In this document: positions 7,903-15,922 of the stretch, piece after piece
How positions within the stretch are numbered: position 1 is the stretch's first letter
Layout of the letters: each line of letters starts with the position of its first letter
Assembly (NCBI GenBank): GCA_964627845.1
Contig: CAZVKL010000005.1
Coordinates: 1-52,107 of the forward strand
Reading direction: 5' to 3'
Length of the DNA: 52,107 nucleotides
Origin: DUUI01 sp964627845
GTDB taxonomy: Bacteria > Bacillota_I > Bacilli_A > Erysipelotrichales > Erysipelotrichaceae
Made by a program: the position numbers and the translations under genes
The notes under the pieces: generated by a model
What the model was told of the DNA's origin: nothing
Databases searched by the model: none
What the model saw: only the letters and a program-made list of their open reading frames with translations

Positions 7903-9567
7903 TTATTCGCCTTGTTCAAGCGCTAGGGTAACGGTTGTGATATCACAGACTTCAGATGGTCCATAGTATTGAATAGCTCCTGGATATAGGTAGCTTGTTT
8001 CAACTGCCCATTCATCTCTCTTTTCTGTAAAGTATTTGAATGGCTTACCATCAAGGTCTACTAGGGCTTTATGGATGACAGGTTTATCTTCACCATGTCT
8101 TCTTTCCATGTTCATCATCTTAGTGATTGGCATTCCTCCAGCGACCCAATCTTCTGCTGGTTGTGATAAGTTAGAAACTTTTGAAAGGTATCCATTGTAG
8201 CCATATTGAATTAACATAGCTGCATTATAACCTAATGAATAGCAATAGTCTGCATCAAAGTTAGATGGGAAGGCACAGCGTCCTTCATAACCAAAGAAGT
8301 GGTGAAGCGGGCTAAATTTCCCTTTATAAGTTCCTTCTTTTCTTCTATTTTCTAATTCTTTATTTACTAATGAAGAGAATAGCTTTTCTGATTCAATTAA
8401 TGAAACTTGAACGTTTCCATGTGGGTCACGGTCTAAGAATAATTGCTGTTGGATCTCGATAGGTAAGAAATCAAATGTTTTGTATGAATCTTCTGAAAGG
8501 TGATCTTCAATATATTCGTGTTTTTCTTCCCAGCCCTCTAGATCATTAAAGTAATCTGCTTTAGAGCCAGCTAGCATATCATTAATTTCGTTGATTAAGG
8601 ATGACATTTCAGGAATAAATTCAACGACACCTTCAGGAATAACCACGATTCCAAAGTTCATGCCGTTGTTGGCACGCTTTTCGACTGAATCAGCGATATA
8701 CTCAGCAATGTTAGAGACAGATAGTTTTCTATCAGCGACTTCTTCAGAGATAATACAAATATTTGGTTGAGTTTGTAGAGCACATTCTAAAGCAACGTGA
8801 GATGCAGAGCGTCCCATTACCTTAATGAAATGCCAATATTTCTTAGCAGAGTTAGCATCACGGGCGATGTTTCCGATTAATTCAGAATAAGTTTTAGTGG
8901 CTGTGTCAAATCCAAATGAAATTTGAATGTCTTCATTTTTTAAGTCACCATCAATTGTTTTAGGACATCCAATGACTTGAACACCTGAATCATGGGAAGC
9001 AAAGTATTCAGCTAAGACTGCCGCATTGGTATTTGAATCATCTCCACCAACGATGACAATGGCGTTGATATTGTGTTTTTTAGCAACACTTGCGACAATT
9101 TCAAATTGTTCTTCAGTTTCAAGTTTATCTCGTCCTGATCCGATAATATCAAATCCACCGGTATTACGGTATTGATCAATAGTTTCTGAGTCGAAGACTA
9201 TATAATTATCTTTTATGAGACCGATCGGACCGTTTTTAAAGCCATATAATTGATTGTCAGGGTTAATTGCTTTTAAGGCATCGTATAGACCACTAATGAC
9301 ATTGTGGCCGCCTGGTGCTTGTCCACCTGATAAAATCACAGCAACATTTTGAAGTTTATCTTCAGATGTGTTTTCACCCATTTCGAAGGTAATTTCTTTT
9401 TTACCATATGAATTTGGGAATAGTTCTTTTACTTTTTCGTGATCAGCAACACATTGTGTTTCTAAACCTTCCTTGACACAAATTTTAGAGATACCTTCTC
9501 TAAGTGTTTTAGGTAGTTTAGGTTGGTATTTGTATCTTTCTATTTGAAGTGGTGATAATTTCTTCAT
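7903..9567 (-). CDS. pfp: Diphosphate--fructose-6-phosphate 1-phosphotransferase (long form)
   Basis: PPi-dependent phosphofructokinase reversibly phosphorylates fructose 6-phosphate using pyrophosphate. The 554-residue length fits the long PFP clade of spirochaetes, plants and some Bacillota rather than the ~320-residue ATP enzyme. Motifs include ILSGGQAPGGHNVI, VIVGGDDSNTNAA (GGDD rather than GGDG, the PPi signature), GCPKTIDGDLKN and VMGRSASHVALECALQTQP. The ATG at 9567 is chosen because GGAGG lies 5 bases upstream; an in-frame ATG 12 bases earlier sits on that Shine-Dalgarno. It is monocistronic and convergent with abc-F. Use of PPi would save ATP in an anaerobic fermenter. Confidence 0.95.
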   Translation of the reverse strand: MKKLSPLQIERYKYQPKLPKTLREGISKICVKEGLETQCVADHEKVKELFPNSYGKKEITFEMGENTSEDKLQNVAVILSGGQAPGGHNVISGLYDALKAINPDNQLYGFKNGPIGLIKDNYIVFDSETIDQYRNTGGFDIIGSGRDKLETEEQFEIVASVAKKHNINAIVIVGGDDSNTNAAVLAEYFASHDSGVQVIGCPKTIDGDLKNEDIQISFGFDTATKTYSELIGNIARDANSAKKYWHFIKVMGRSASHVALECALQTQPNICIISEEVADRKLSVSNIAEYIADSVEKRANNGMNFGIVVIPEGVVEFIPEMSSLINEINDMLAGSKADYFNDLEGWEEKHEYIEDHLSEDSYKTFDFLPIEIQQQLFLDRDPHGNVQVSLIESEKLFSSLVNKELENRRKEGTYKGKFSPLHHFFGYEGRCAFPSNFDADYCYSLGYNAAMLIQYGYNGYLSKVSNLSQPAEDWVAGGMPITKMMNMERRHGEDKPVIHKALVDLDGKPFKYFTEKRDEWAVETSYLYPGAIQYYGPSEVCDITTVTLALEQGE

Positions 9568-9672
9568 GTTTCCTCCCATTTAGTTTGTTTTTCCCCCATA
9601 AGAATAGCACAAATCAACATGAATTTGAACTGTTGATAGCCAATCCAACACTTAATTAAAATAGTCATAGTG

Positions 9673-9678
9673 TATAAT
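9673..9678 (+). promoter_or_regulatory. -10 element for the GNAT gene
   Basis: A perfect TATAAT lies 43 bases before the GNAT start codon in the divergent pfp/GNAT intergenic region. The matching -35 position is weak (acttaa). On the other strand TTCAAA-17-TATTCT is a possible pfp promoter. Confidence 0.5.
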
Positions 9679-9721
9679 AGAAGGGTGACTTAAGTTAAAA
9701 GTCAATTGAAAGTGAGGAATG

Positions 9722-10183
9722 ATGAGCGACAAAGTAGAAATTATTGAATATAAAGAAAAGTATAAGGATGATTTTAGAGAGATCTCCTATCAGTGGTTAA
9801 ACAATGAGGGTGTTTTAGAAATGATTGACATCCACATTATTGAAAACTTCAAACAAGTTATCTTAGATGGTGGTCATATGTTTTTTGCCCGCATGGGTAA
9901 AGACATAGTGGGGACTGTCTCACTAATTAAAGTAGATGATGAGACTTTTGAGTTAGCGAAGTTTGGTGTCAAGGAGGATTTTCAAGGAAAGCGAATTGGT
10001 ACAAAGCTGATTCAAAAATGTATTGAGACTGCTAAAGCAGAAGAGGGTGTTAATAAAATTATCCTATCCACATCAAGTAGTTTAGAAGCATCTGTCTATC
10101 TTTATCGGAAGATGGGCTTTAAAGAAATTGAAGATAATGATAAATACGCAACAACCGATAAAATGTTTGTTATGAGATTTTAA
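9722..10183 (+). CDS. GNAT family N-acetyltransferase
   Basis: This 153-residue protein matches the GNAT acetyltransferase fold: FFARMGKDIVGTVSLIKV forms the central strands, FGVKEDFQGKRIGTKLIQKCIE is the acetyl-CoA pyrophosphate-binding loop, and LYRKMGFKE is the C-terminal motif. The substrate is unknown. It stands alone between a TATAAT promoter and a terminator whose stem begins inside its stop codon. The second of two adjacent ATGs is chosen because it lies slightly farther from the GAGG Shine-Dalgarno; the alternative adds one residue. Confidence 0.85.
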   Translation: MSDKVEIIEYKEKYKDDFREISYQWLNNEGVLEMIDIHIIENFKQVILDGGHMFFARMGKDIVGTVSLIKVDDETFELAKFGVKEDFQGKRIGTKLIQKCIETAKAEEGVNKIILSTSSSLEASVYLYRKMGFKEIEDNDKYATTDKMFVMRF

Positions 10184-10200
10184 GAGCGAAAGCTCTTTTT
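10182..10200 (+). terminator. Terminator after GNAT gene
   Basis: AAGAGC-GAAA-GCTCTTTTT forms a tight hairpin with a GAAA tetraloop and T-tract. The 5' arm overlaps the last two bases of the GNAT stop codon. Confidence 0.85.
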
Positions 10201-10254
10201 CTTATGGCTAACTAGAAATGAATGGATTAGAATAGTCATGTTAGGAGTTTAAGA

Positions 10255-11340
10255 TTGAAATCTATTAGTTTTTTAATAAAACCAGCCTCATCCATGTGCA
10301 ATATGCAATGTAAATACTGTTTTTATTATGATGTCTCTAATCATAGAAGTATTTCTAATTATGGTGTAATGAGCGCAAAAACAACTAAATCTTTAATAAT
10401 GAAAGCTCTAGCTTTAAAAATGGTTGATGAGATTAATTTTGCTTTTCAAGGCGGAGAACCCTTATTAGCTGGTATTGATTATTTCAACTATTTTATTGAT
10501 ACAGTAAACAGATATAAATCAAATCAGAAAATTAATTATTCGTTACAAACAAATGGAACATTAATTAATGAAGAATTTATTGAATTGTTTAAAAAGAATC
10601 GATTTTTGATTGGAATTTCATTGGATGGTTTCAAAGAGAATCATGATTATTTTAGAATATTTGATCATCATAAAGGAAGTTACAATCAAATAATGAAAAC
10701 GATAGAATTACTAAGAAATAATGAAATCGAGTTTAATGTACTAAGTGTTCTAACCTCTCAGTTATCAAAAGAACCTAAAAAATTATATGACTTTTACAAA
10801 ACTAATAAGTTTGAATATATTCAATTAATTCCATGTCTAGCTGATTTAAATCTAGAAGAATTAAACTATGCTCTTAAGCCACAAGAGTTTTCTAATTTCT
10901 ATAAGAGCTTTTTTGATAGTTGGTATAAAGACAACTTCTCAAACAGAAAGATGAGCATCACTTTATTTGATAATTTATTGATGATGATAATGGGTTATTA
11001 TCCACAGTTATGTGGTATGTTAGGTCAATGTACCCCTCAATTTGTAGTGGAATCAAATGGTGATGTATTTTGTTGTGACTTTTATGTATTGGACAAATAC
11101 AAAATTGGCAATATCCAGAATGATTCTATTGAATCGGTAGCTAAGAGTTCAATTCTAACAAGCTTCATTAACGAATCAAAACAAGTGTGTAATGTTTGTT
11201 TGGATTGTCCATTTGAGAATATATGTCATAAGAATTGCAAGAGAATGAATCATAGCTATTTCACAGAAAATTATTGTGGATATAGAGAGTTTTTAGAATA
11301 TTCATTCTCTCGTCTCTCTTTATTAGCAAGCACTTATTGA
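10255..11340 (+). CDS. Radical SAM/SPASM enzyme, anaerobic sulfatase-maturating type
   Basis: The 361-residue protein carries the radical SAM cluster motif CNMQCKYC (C15, C19, C22), the GGEPLL strand, and a C-terminal SPASM domain with two auxiliary-cluster cysteine groups (CGMLGQC...CC, then CNVCLDCPFENICHKNC and a final C). This layout and length fit anaerobic sulfatase-maturating enzymes, which oxidise an active-site Cys or Ser of sulfatases to formylglycine. A Cys-type sulfatase (CIPAR) is present at 39036-40469, giving it a likely client. The start is TTG 10255, with AGGAG 7 bases upstream. Maturation of a peptide other than a sulfatase remains possible, since SPASM families are related. 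Confidence 0.8.
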   Translation: MKSISFLIKPASSMCNMQCKYCFYYDVSNHRSISNYGVMSAKTTKSLIMKALALKMVDEINFAFQGGEPLLAGIDYFNYFIDTVNRYKSNQKINYSLQTNGTLINEEFIELFKKNRFLIGISLDGFKENHDYFRIFDHHKGSYNQIMKTIELLRNNEIEFNVLSVLTSQLSKEPKKLYDFYKTNKFEYIQLIPCLADLNLEELNYALKPQEFSNFYKSFFDSWYKDNFSNRKMSITLFDNLLMMIMGYYPQLCGMLGQCTPQFVVESNGDVFCCDFYVLDKYKIGNIQNDSIESVAKSSILTSFINESKQVCNVCLDCPFENICHKNCKRMNHSYFTENYCGYREFLEYSFSRLSLLASTY

Positions 11341-11386
11341 ATGTTTGTGAGAATTTCAGATAACTTGTTAAAATACTTCCATAAAC

Positions 11387-11415
11387 TTGATAGCTATACA
11401 ATTTAAGTTCATAAT
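11387..11415 (+). promoter_or_regulatory. Promoter of the chromate-type transporter pair
   Basis: TTGATA (11387-11392), a 17-base spacer and CATAAT (11410-11415) form a good sigma-70 promoter. The ATG at 11422 is only 6 bases after the -10 and no Shine-Dalgarno is present, so transcription would start at or next to the start codon, implying a leaderless mRNA. Confidence 0.6.
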
Positions 11416-11421
11416 AATGTT

Positions 11422-11985
11422 ATGAAAAAAGAAATTAGCCTATTAGAAATCTTTTTAACATTCTTAAAAATAAACACCGTAACATTTGGAGGTGGATATA
11501 CCATCGTACCAGTGATACGGGATGAGTTTATACACAAAAAAGAATTAATCGATGAAGAAGAAATGTTAAACATCGTCACTTTAGCACAATCAGGACCAGG
11601 AGCCATGGCCATTAGTTGCTCATTATTAACCGGTTATCGATTAAGAGGATTTAAAGGCGCCATGACAGCCTTAGTTGCTTCTGTCTTACCATGCTTAGTC
11701 ATCATTACCGTAGTCTTTTATGCCTATGATGCATTTAGTACAAATCAATGGGTTAAAGCAGCTTTAGAAGGGATGGCAGGAGTCATTAGTGCCGCTTTAA
11801 TTATTACCGTCTACTCAATGGCGAAACAAGCATTAAGAACCCATACATATTTTTCAGCAATCTTATTAATAGGTGCCTTTATCGCGTCCTACATCTTTAA
11901 TCTTCATACCGCACTAATCATTCTAGTTTTAGCGCTCATAGGCTTAATCACCTTTAGTCTATTGGAAGAAAGTGAGGTTAAATAA
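11422..11985 (+). CDS. chrA: Chromate transporter family (CHR) protein, N-terminal half type
   Basis: The 187-residue integral membrane protein has the CHR signature FGGGYTIVPVI near residues 23-33 and a second motif QSGPGAMAIS, followed by several hydrophobic helices. Short-chain CHR proteins work as pairs; the partner starts on the overlapping base 11985. The family includes chromate efflux proteins, but in fermentative anaerobes the physiological anion is often unknown, so the substrate is not assigned. A strong promoter with no Shine-Dalgarno precedes it. A short reading frame on the opposite strand here is a shadow. Confidence 0.85.
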   Translation: MKKEISLLEIFLTFLKINTVTFGGGYTIVPVIRDEFIHKKELIDEEEMLNIVTLAQSGPGAMAISCSLLTGYRLRGFKGAMTALVASVLPCLVIITVVFYAYDAFSTNQWVKAALEGMAGVISAALIITVYSMAKQALRTHTYFSAILLIGAFIASYIFNLHTALIILVLALIGLITFSLLEESEVK

Positions 11986-12530
11986 TGAATTTATTAATTA
12001 AGTTATATTTAATCTTCTTTCAAATAGGGGCACTCGCATTTGGCGGAGGCTATGCTGTCTTACCATTGATTCAACGCTATATAGTTGAAGAAGAAGGTTG
12101 GCTCACAATGATGGAAATGACTGATGTGGTCTCGATCTCTCAAATGACACCAGGTCCTATTGCGATTAACTCAGCCACCTTTGTTGGAACAAAGATTACG
12201 GGATTGCCAGGAGCACTCATCGCAACCTTAGGCTCTGTCACACCTCAGTTTATTATTATGATGGGCTTATCGTATTTTATTTTTAGAGATAAGAAAATTT
12301 TATTTTTAGAAAAAATCTTAAAAGGCTTAAGACCAGGAATTGTTGGGTTGATTGCGATTGCGGCTATTTCAATGTTTTCGTCATCTATTTGGCCAGAAGG
12401 ACACTTTAGTCTATTAGCAACCATCACCTTTATTATTGGCTTTGGTCTAAAATGGTTTAAGAACATGGACTTAATCAATTTAATACTAATAGGTGCAGGG
12501 GTTGGCTTGCTCAGTAATTTAATATTATGA
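11985..12530 (+). CDS. chrA: Chromate transporter family (CHR) protein, second subunit
   Basis: This 181-residue membrane protein is the second half of a short-chain CHR pair: FGGGYAVLPLIQRYIVEEEGWL near residues 19-40 and SQMTPGPIAINSATF near residues 52-66 are the repeated CHR motifs. It has about five to six predicted membrane helices. The start overlaps the stop of the first subunit by one base (TAATG type), implying translational coupling and equal stoichiometry. Together they correspond to a split two-domain ChrA. The substrate is not determined. Confidence 0.85.
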   Translation: MNLLIKLYLIFFQIGALAFGGGYAVLPLIQRYIVEEEGWLTMMEMTDVVSISQMTPGPIAINSATFVGTKITGLPGALIATLGSVTPQFIIMMGLSYFIFRDKKILFLEKILKGLRPGIVGLIAIAAISMFSSSIWPEGHFSLLATITFIIGFGLKWFKNMDLINLILIGAGVGLLSNLIL

Positions 12531-12594
12531 CGTTAGTATTTATGGGTAAAAAGATTACTAATTTGAGAGTGTATATGTCCTTAGAGTTTGTACT

Positions 12595-12975
12595 ATGATT
12601 CGTAAAATAACTTACTTAGTCTTAGGAACCCTCTCATTAGTCATAGGGATTATCGCCTTTGTGATGCCACTCTTACCATCGTTTCCATTTCTATTAATTA
12701 CTTTCATCCTTTATTCCAAAAGTTCAGATCGAGTTTATCAGTGGTTTATTGGGACACAACTTTATAAACAAAATCTACAGAGTTATCTAAATGGTCAGGG
12801 TCTAACTAAAGGGTCAAAGATTAGAATCATGATTACCATCACAATCTTTATGTTAATAGGAGCTTATTTTTCTAAAAACATAAAGTGGATATTAGTTCTC
12901 TTGTTTATTATCTGGGTCTTTCACTTATTGTTATTTACCTTTAAGATTAAGACTAAAGTTAAACAAAGAGGTTAA
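12595..12975 (+). CDS. DUF454 (YbaN) family membrane protein
   Basis: This 126-residue protein has an N-terminal hairpin of hydrophobic helices (YLVLGTLSLVIGIIAFVMPLLPSFPFLL), the conserved LPSFPFLLI...SDRVYQWF motif of the DUF454/YbaN family, and two more helices at the C-terminus. Function is unknown in the family. No Shine-Dalgarno is evident; TAGAGT 7 bases before the ATG could be a -10 of a leaderless transcript, but this is weak. The terminator hairpin after it starts within the last codons, and the stop codon lies in its loop. Confidence 0.8.
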   Translation: MIRKITYLVLGTLSLVIGIIAFVMPLLPSFPFLLITFILYSKSSDRVYQWFIGTQLYKQNLQSYLNGQGLTKGSKIRIMITITIFMLIGAYFSKNIKWILVLLFIIWVFHLLLFTFKIKTKVKQRG

Positions 12976-12990
12976 ATTCCTCTTTGTTTT
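12961..12990 (+). terminator. Terminator overlapping the DUF454 stop
   Basis: AAACAAAGAGG (12961-12971) pairs with CCTCTTTGTTT (12979-12989), 11 bp, followed by T residues; the TAA stop (12973-12975) is in the loop. Confidence 0.85.
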
Positions 12991-13007
12991 ATTGACACAA
13001 CCAGAAT

Positions 13008-13043
13008 CTTGCAAGACAACATACTTGTACCTTGCAAAACAAG
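13008..13043 (+). promoter_or_regulatory. Candidate PadR operator region
   Basis: Direct repeats CTTGCAAGACAA (13008-13019) and CTTGCAAAACAA (13031-13042) lie 23 bases apart, and CTTGT (13024-13028) with ACAAG (13039-13043) forms an inverted repeat. A consensus TTGACA sits at 12992-12997. PadR regulators usually repress their own operon from such repeats next to the start codon. Confidence 0.5.
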
Positions 13044-13055
13044 ATAGGAGATTTT

Positions 13056-13388
13056 ATGATACCAACTCAAATGCTAAAGGGAATCTTGGAAGGCTGTATT
13101 CTAAAGATTATTAGTTTAAAAGCAACCTATGCGTATCAAATTTCTAATGAATTGATGAAGTATGGTTTTGGTAAAGTATCTGAAGGAACAATTTACCCAA
13201 TAATATTACGTTTTCAAAAAAATGGTTGGGTTGACTCTTTGTTGAAAACTTCAGATTCTGGACCACAACGTAAATATTACTCATTAACTGCGAGAGGTAA
13301 ACAAGAATTAGATGATTTTCAGACAAATTGGCAAATGCTTAATGATGCTATATCAAATCTATTAAAGGAGAAAAATGATGTTACATAA
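13056..13388 (+). CDS. PadR family transcriptional regulator
   Basis: The 110-residue protein is a typical PadR winged-helix repressor: MLKGILEGCILKIISLKATYAYQI forms helices 1-2, GKVSEGTIYPIILRFQKNGWV the recognition helix and wing, and YYSLTARGKQELDDF the C-terminal helix. ATG 13056 with AGGAGA 8 bases upstream is preferred over an in-frame TTG at 13032. The stop lies inside the start of the next (broken) gene, an arrangement common for PadR plus a DUF1048-like membrane protein, which together usually respond to membrane or antibiotic stress. Confidence 0.9.
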   Translation: MIPTQMLKGILEGCILKIISLKATYAYQISNELMKYGFGKVSEGTIYPIILRFQKNGWVDSLLKTSDSGPQRKYYSLTARGKQELDDFQTNWQMLNDAISNLLKEKNDVT

Positions 13389-14073
13389 AATTAAACAAAT
13401 GATGGCTTCTAACAATGAAAAAGAACAATAGCTTAATACTGATAATCAAGAGGTAATGATGGATTTAGTCGTCTATTTACGTGGTTCTAATATTCATGAA
13501 TACCACCAAGAAAGTGTTCGTAGGGATTTAATCGAAATGTTGCTAGATGCTCAAGAGCATCATGAAAATGCACAGGATGTCTTTGGCTTGGATTATAAAG
13601 CATTTGCTAATGAGATTATTGATAATCTACCACAAAAAAGTCGCAAAATGGGATTCTTAGAAAATTTATCTATTATTTTATTAGCTCTTAAAATCCTTAT
13701 TCCTCTTTTAATAGCTCAAAAGATCATCTTGTCGCTTAAGAATCATGACTCAATTCAAAGTATGGAATTTCTATTTGGGGATGTATTAAGTATAGGGTTT
13801 ATTATTCTTTCTTCTATTTTAATATACCGATTTATAACTACTAAAGCCTTTGAAACAAATAATAAAGGTCAACTGTTTTTACAATGGTTAATCATTACGC
13901 TAATGTTGACCTGTGCAATTATGTTTCCATTGTTGTTTGACTAGAAATTATTTAATTTTAGTTTAATAATTATTGCCATGATCTATGCACTTATTTGGGG
14001 ACTCTCCATAATGGTTGAAAGACGATATAATGAAATTTTATCAAATGATTTAAAGTCAAAGGTTAGTCATTGA
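13378..14073 (+). pseudogene. PadR-associated membrane protein gene interrupted by two in-frame TAG codons
   Basis: A single reading frame runs from ATG 13378 to TGA 14071-14073 (232 codons) but holds TAG at 13429-13431 and again at 13942-13944. The N-terminal part (MLHKIKQMM, then after the first TAG LNTDNQEVMMDLVVYLRG and VRRDLIEMLLDAQEH) resembles the cytoplasmic domain of PadR-partner membrane proteins, and four hydrophobic helices follow, the last one beyond the second TAG. The start overlaps padR by 11 bases. The frame is otherwise intact with no indel, so the mutations are recent or the codons are read through. Internal ATG 13456 could still give a 162-residue product. TAG is an ordinary stop elsewhere in this window. 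Confidence 0.8.
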
Positions 14074-14079
14074 CTAGCC
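14061..14079 (-). terminator. Terminator for leucine dehydrogenase
   Basis: On the minus strand GGCTAGTC pairs with GACTAACC (8 bp, 3-base loop), followed by a T-rich tail interrupted by GAC. It overlaps the tail of the PadR-partner gene on the other strand. Confidence 0.55.
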
Positions 14080-14089
14080 TCTATACAAC

Positions 14090-15172
14090 TTATCTTGGTT
14101 CGTTATATTTTAAGTGGACTTTCTTGACACTTTCAATTCTGTTTTTAGCAAAGACTTTTGCGGCTTGGAAAGTAGGAATGTTTTGTTCGTCAGATATTTT
14201 GTAGATTTCTAAAAGTCGATCATAGATTTGTTTGATATCAGATTCGACTTTTTCTTTGGTGTAACCATGCATTTCATGATAGACATTGATAACACCACCT
14301 GCATTAATAACAAAATCTGGCGCAATTAAGATGCCTCGATCCATTAACATTTGAGAATGCTTCTTCTCATCCAATAAGATATTGTTAGAGGTTCCAGCCA
14401 CTACCTTCGCCTTAATTTGAGGGATTGTCTCATCATTCATAACACCGCCTAAGGCACAAGGAACTAAGACATCTACTTCTGTTGAGAAGATTTCTTTCTC
14501 ATCAACAAATTCGACCTCTGGATAAGTTTCTTTGACTTTATCAATATTCTTCTGATTAATATCTGTGAAGAAAACTTTCTTAGGGTTATGTTCCATTAGA
14601 AGTTTTAATACATTAAAACCAGTTTGTCCAACACCTTGGATAGCGTAAGTAAAATCACCAAGTTCATCACTATCAAACTTATGTTTAATAGATGCTTTTA
14701 TTCCATAGAAAGCACCTAAGGCTGTAAATGGAGAAGGGTTCCCTGATTTACCCTCTAAACCAACCACATAATCCGTTTCCATATTAATATACTTCATGTC
14801 TGTCGTTGTTGTATTGACGTCTTCAGCTGTAATATACCGACCGCCCATTCCTTCAATAAAGCGACCAAACGTTCTAAAATAGGCTTCAGATTTTACGGAA
14901 TCAGCATCTCCAATTAAAACGGATTTACCACCTCCTAAATTAAGTCCGGCAGCCGCTGATTTGTACGTCATCCCTCTAGCAAGTCGTAGGCAATCTTCAA
15001 GTGCTTCCTCTTCACTCTCATAATTCCATAAACGTGCTCCACCAAGTCCTGGTCCTAGAACCGTATTATGAATGACGGTAATTCCTCTTAGTCCCGTTTC
15101 ATTGTCTGAAAAAAAGACAATCTGTTCATAATCGTGTTCGCTCATCTTGTCAAAAATAGATTTATTATTCAT
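14090..15172 (-). CDS. Leucine dehydrogenase (branched-chain amino acid dehydrogenase)
   Basis: This 360-residue enzyme of the Glu/Leu/Phe/Val dehydrogenase family reversibly deaminates leucine, valine and isoleucine to 2-oxoacids with NAD+. It has the N-terminal GPGLGGARLW segment, the catalytic lysine region GLNLGGGKSVLIGD (second Lys near residue 80), the TAEDVNTTTTDM motif and a Rossmann AIQGVGQTGFNVL. Length fits leucine dehydrogenase (~364) rather than glutamate dehydrogenase (~450). AAAGG precedes the ATG. It diverges from the 2-oxoacid:ferredoxin oxidoreductase operon that would consume its products; the shared intergenic region holds a CcpA-like site. Confidence 0.93.
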   Translation of the reverse strand: MNNKSIFDKMSEHDYEQIVFFSDNETGLRGITVIHNTVLGPGLGGARLWNYESEEEALEDCLRLARGMTYKSAAAGLNLGGGKSVLIGDADSVKSEAYFRTFGRFIEGMGGRYITAEDVNTTTTDMKYINMETDYVVGLEGKSGNPSPFTALGAFYGIKASIKHKFDSDELGDFTYAIQGVGQTGFNVLKLLMEHNPKKVFFTDINQKNIDKVKETYPEVEFVDEKEIFSTEVDVLVPCALGGVMNDETIPQIKAKVVAGTSNNILLDEKKHSQMLMDRGILIAPDFVINAGGVINVYHEMHGYTKEKVESDIKQIYDRLLEIYKISDEQNIPTFQAAKVFAKNRIESVKKVHLKYNEPR

Positions 15173-15210
15173 TTAATTTTCCTTTCTGTTTCCTCAAGAT
15201 TATTATAACC

Positions 15211-15224
15211 TAAAAGCGCTTACA
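15211..15224. promoter_or_regulatory. Putative cre (CcpA) site between leucine dehydrogenase and vor operon
   Basis: The minus-strand sequence TGTAAGCGCTTTTA matches the cre consensus TGWAANCGNTNWCA at 13 of 14 positions. It sits just upstream of a TATAAT on the leucine dehydrogenase side and about 40 bases before the plus-strand operon. It could place both directions under carbon catabolite control. Confidence 0.6.
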
Positions 15225-15264
15225 ATTTTTACTGAATTCATAAAAAATATGTTATATTTAGAAT

Positions 15265-15921
15265 ATGAAAGAAACAACTTTAATTACCGGATATTATGGG
15301 AGCGGTAAAAGCGAGTTTGCGATTAACTTAGCTTTAGCCCTTAATTCTGAAGGTAAGGATATCATCCTTGCTGATTTAGATATTATAAATCCGTATTTTA
15401 GGTCTGTTGAGGCAAAACAACAATTAACATCATTAGGGATCGAAGTCGTAAGCACCTCCTTTGAAGGACAAATGGATTTACCCGCTGTCCCAGGGAAGGT
15501 TTTTTCACTTTTCACCGAAGAAGGCAAACATAAAATCATCGATTTGGGAGGCGATGAAGAAGGTGCCAGAATGTTAGGTTATCTTAAAGAAGAGGTCATG
15601 GAGAATGAATTCGACTTTTGGTACTGTCTCAATTATAATCGCTCGGAAACATCGAGTATTGAAAAAGCATTAGCCATTCTAAAACGAATTGAAGAAAGTT
15701 CGAAACAGAAAATTACGGGAATTGTGAATACGACCCATCTTATGCAATATACCACCAAAGAAGATATACTGGCTGGGGCAGAATTTGCGAGACAGGTCTC
15801 ACAATTCAGTGACATACCACTTATCTATCATGTTGTCGAAGAATCGCTCGCATCACAAGTGAGTGAGTTAGAGAAACTGTTTGTCATAAAAATTCATTTA
15901 AAAAAACCATGGGAGGAATAA
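15265..15921 (+). CDS. P-loop ATPase associated with 2-oxoacid:ferredoxin oxidoreductase
   Basis: The 218-residue protein starts with a Walker A GYYGSGKSEFAIN (residues ~8-20) and a deviant Walker B-like ILADLDIINPYFRS, as in MinD/ParA/CobQ-type NTPases. It is the first gene of the operon, 1 base from the ferredoxin subunit. Proteins of this type occur upstream of KGOR/VOR genes in Bacillota, where they may help cofactor insertion or assembly; that role is an inference. The ATG lies only 6 bases after a TATATT -10 and has no Shine-Dalgarno, so the message may be leaderless. Confidence 0.75.
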   Translation: MKETTLITGYYGSGKSEFAINLALALNSEGKDIILADLDIINPYFRSVEAKQQLTSLGIEVVSTSFEGQMDLPAVPGKVFSLFTEEGKHKIIDLGGDEEGARMLGYLKEEVMENEFDFWYCLNYNRSETSSIEKALAILKRIEESSKQKITGIVNTTHLMQYTTKEDILAGAEFARQVSQFSDIPLIYHVVEESLASQVSELEKLFVIKIHLKKPWEE

Positions 15922-15922
15922 A

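Noticed and set aside
13429..13431. TAG reassignment to an amino acid in this organism
   Set aside because: Many intact genes here (oppA, oppB, oppC, the sugar-binding protein) end in TAG at the expected family length, so TAG is a normal stop.
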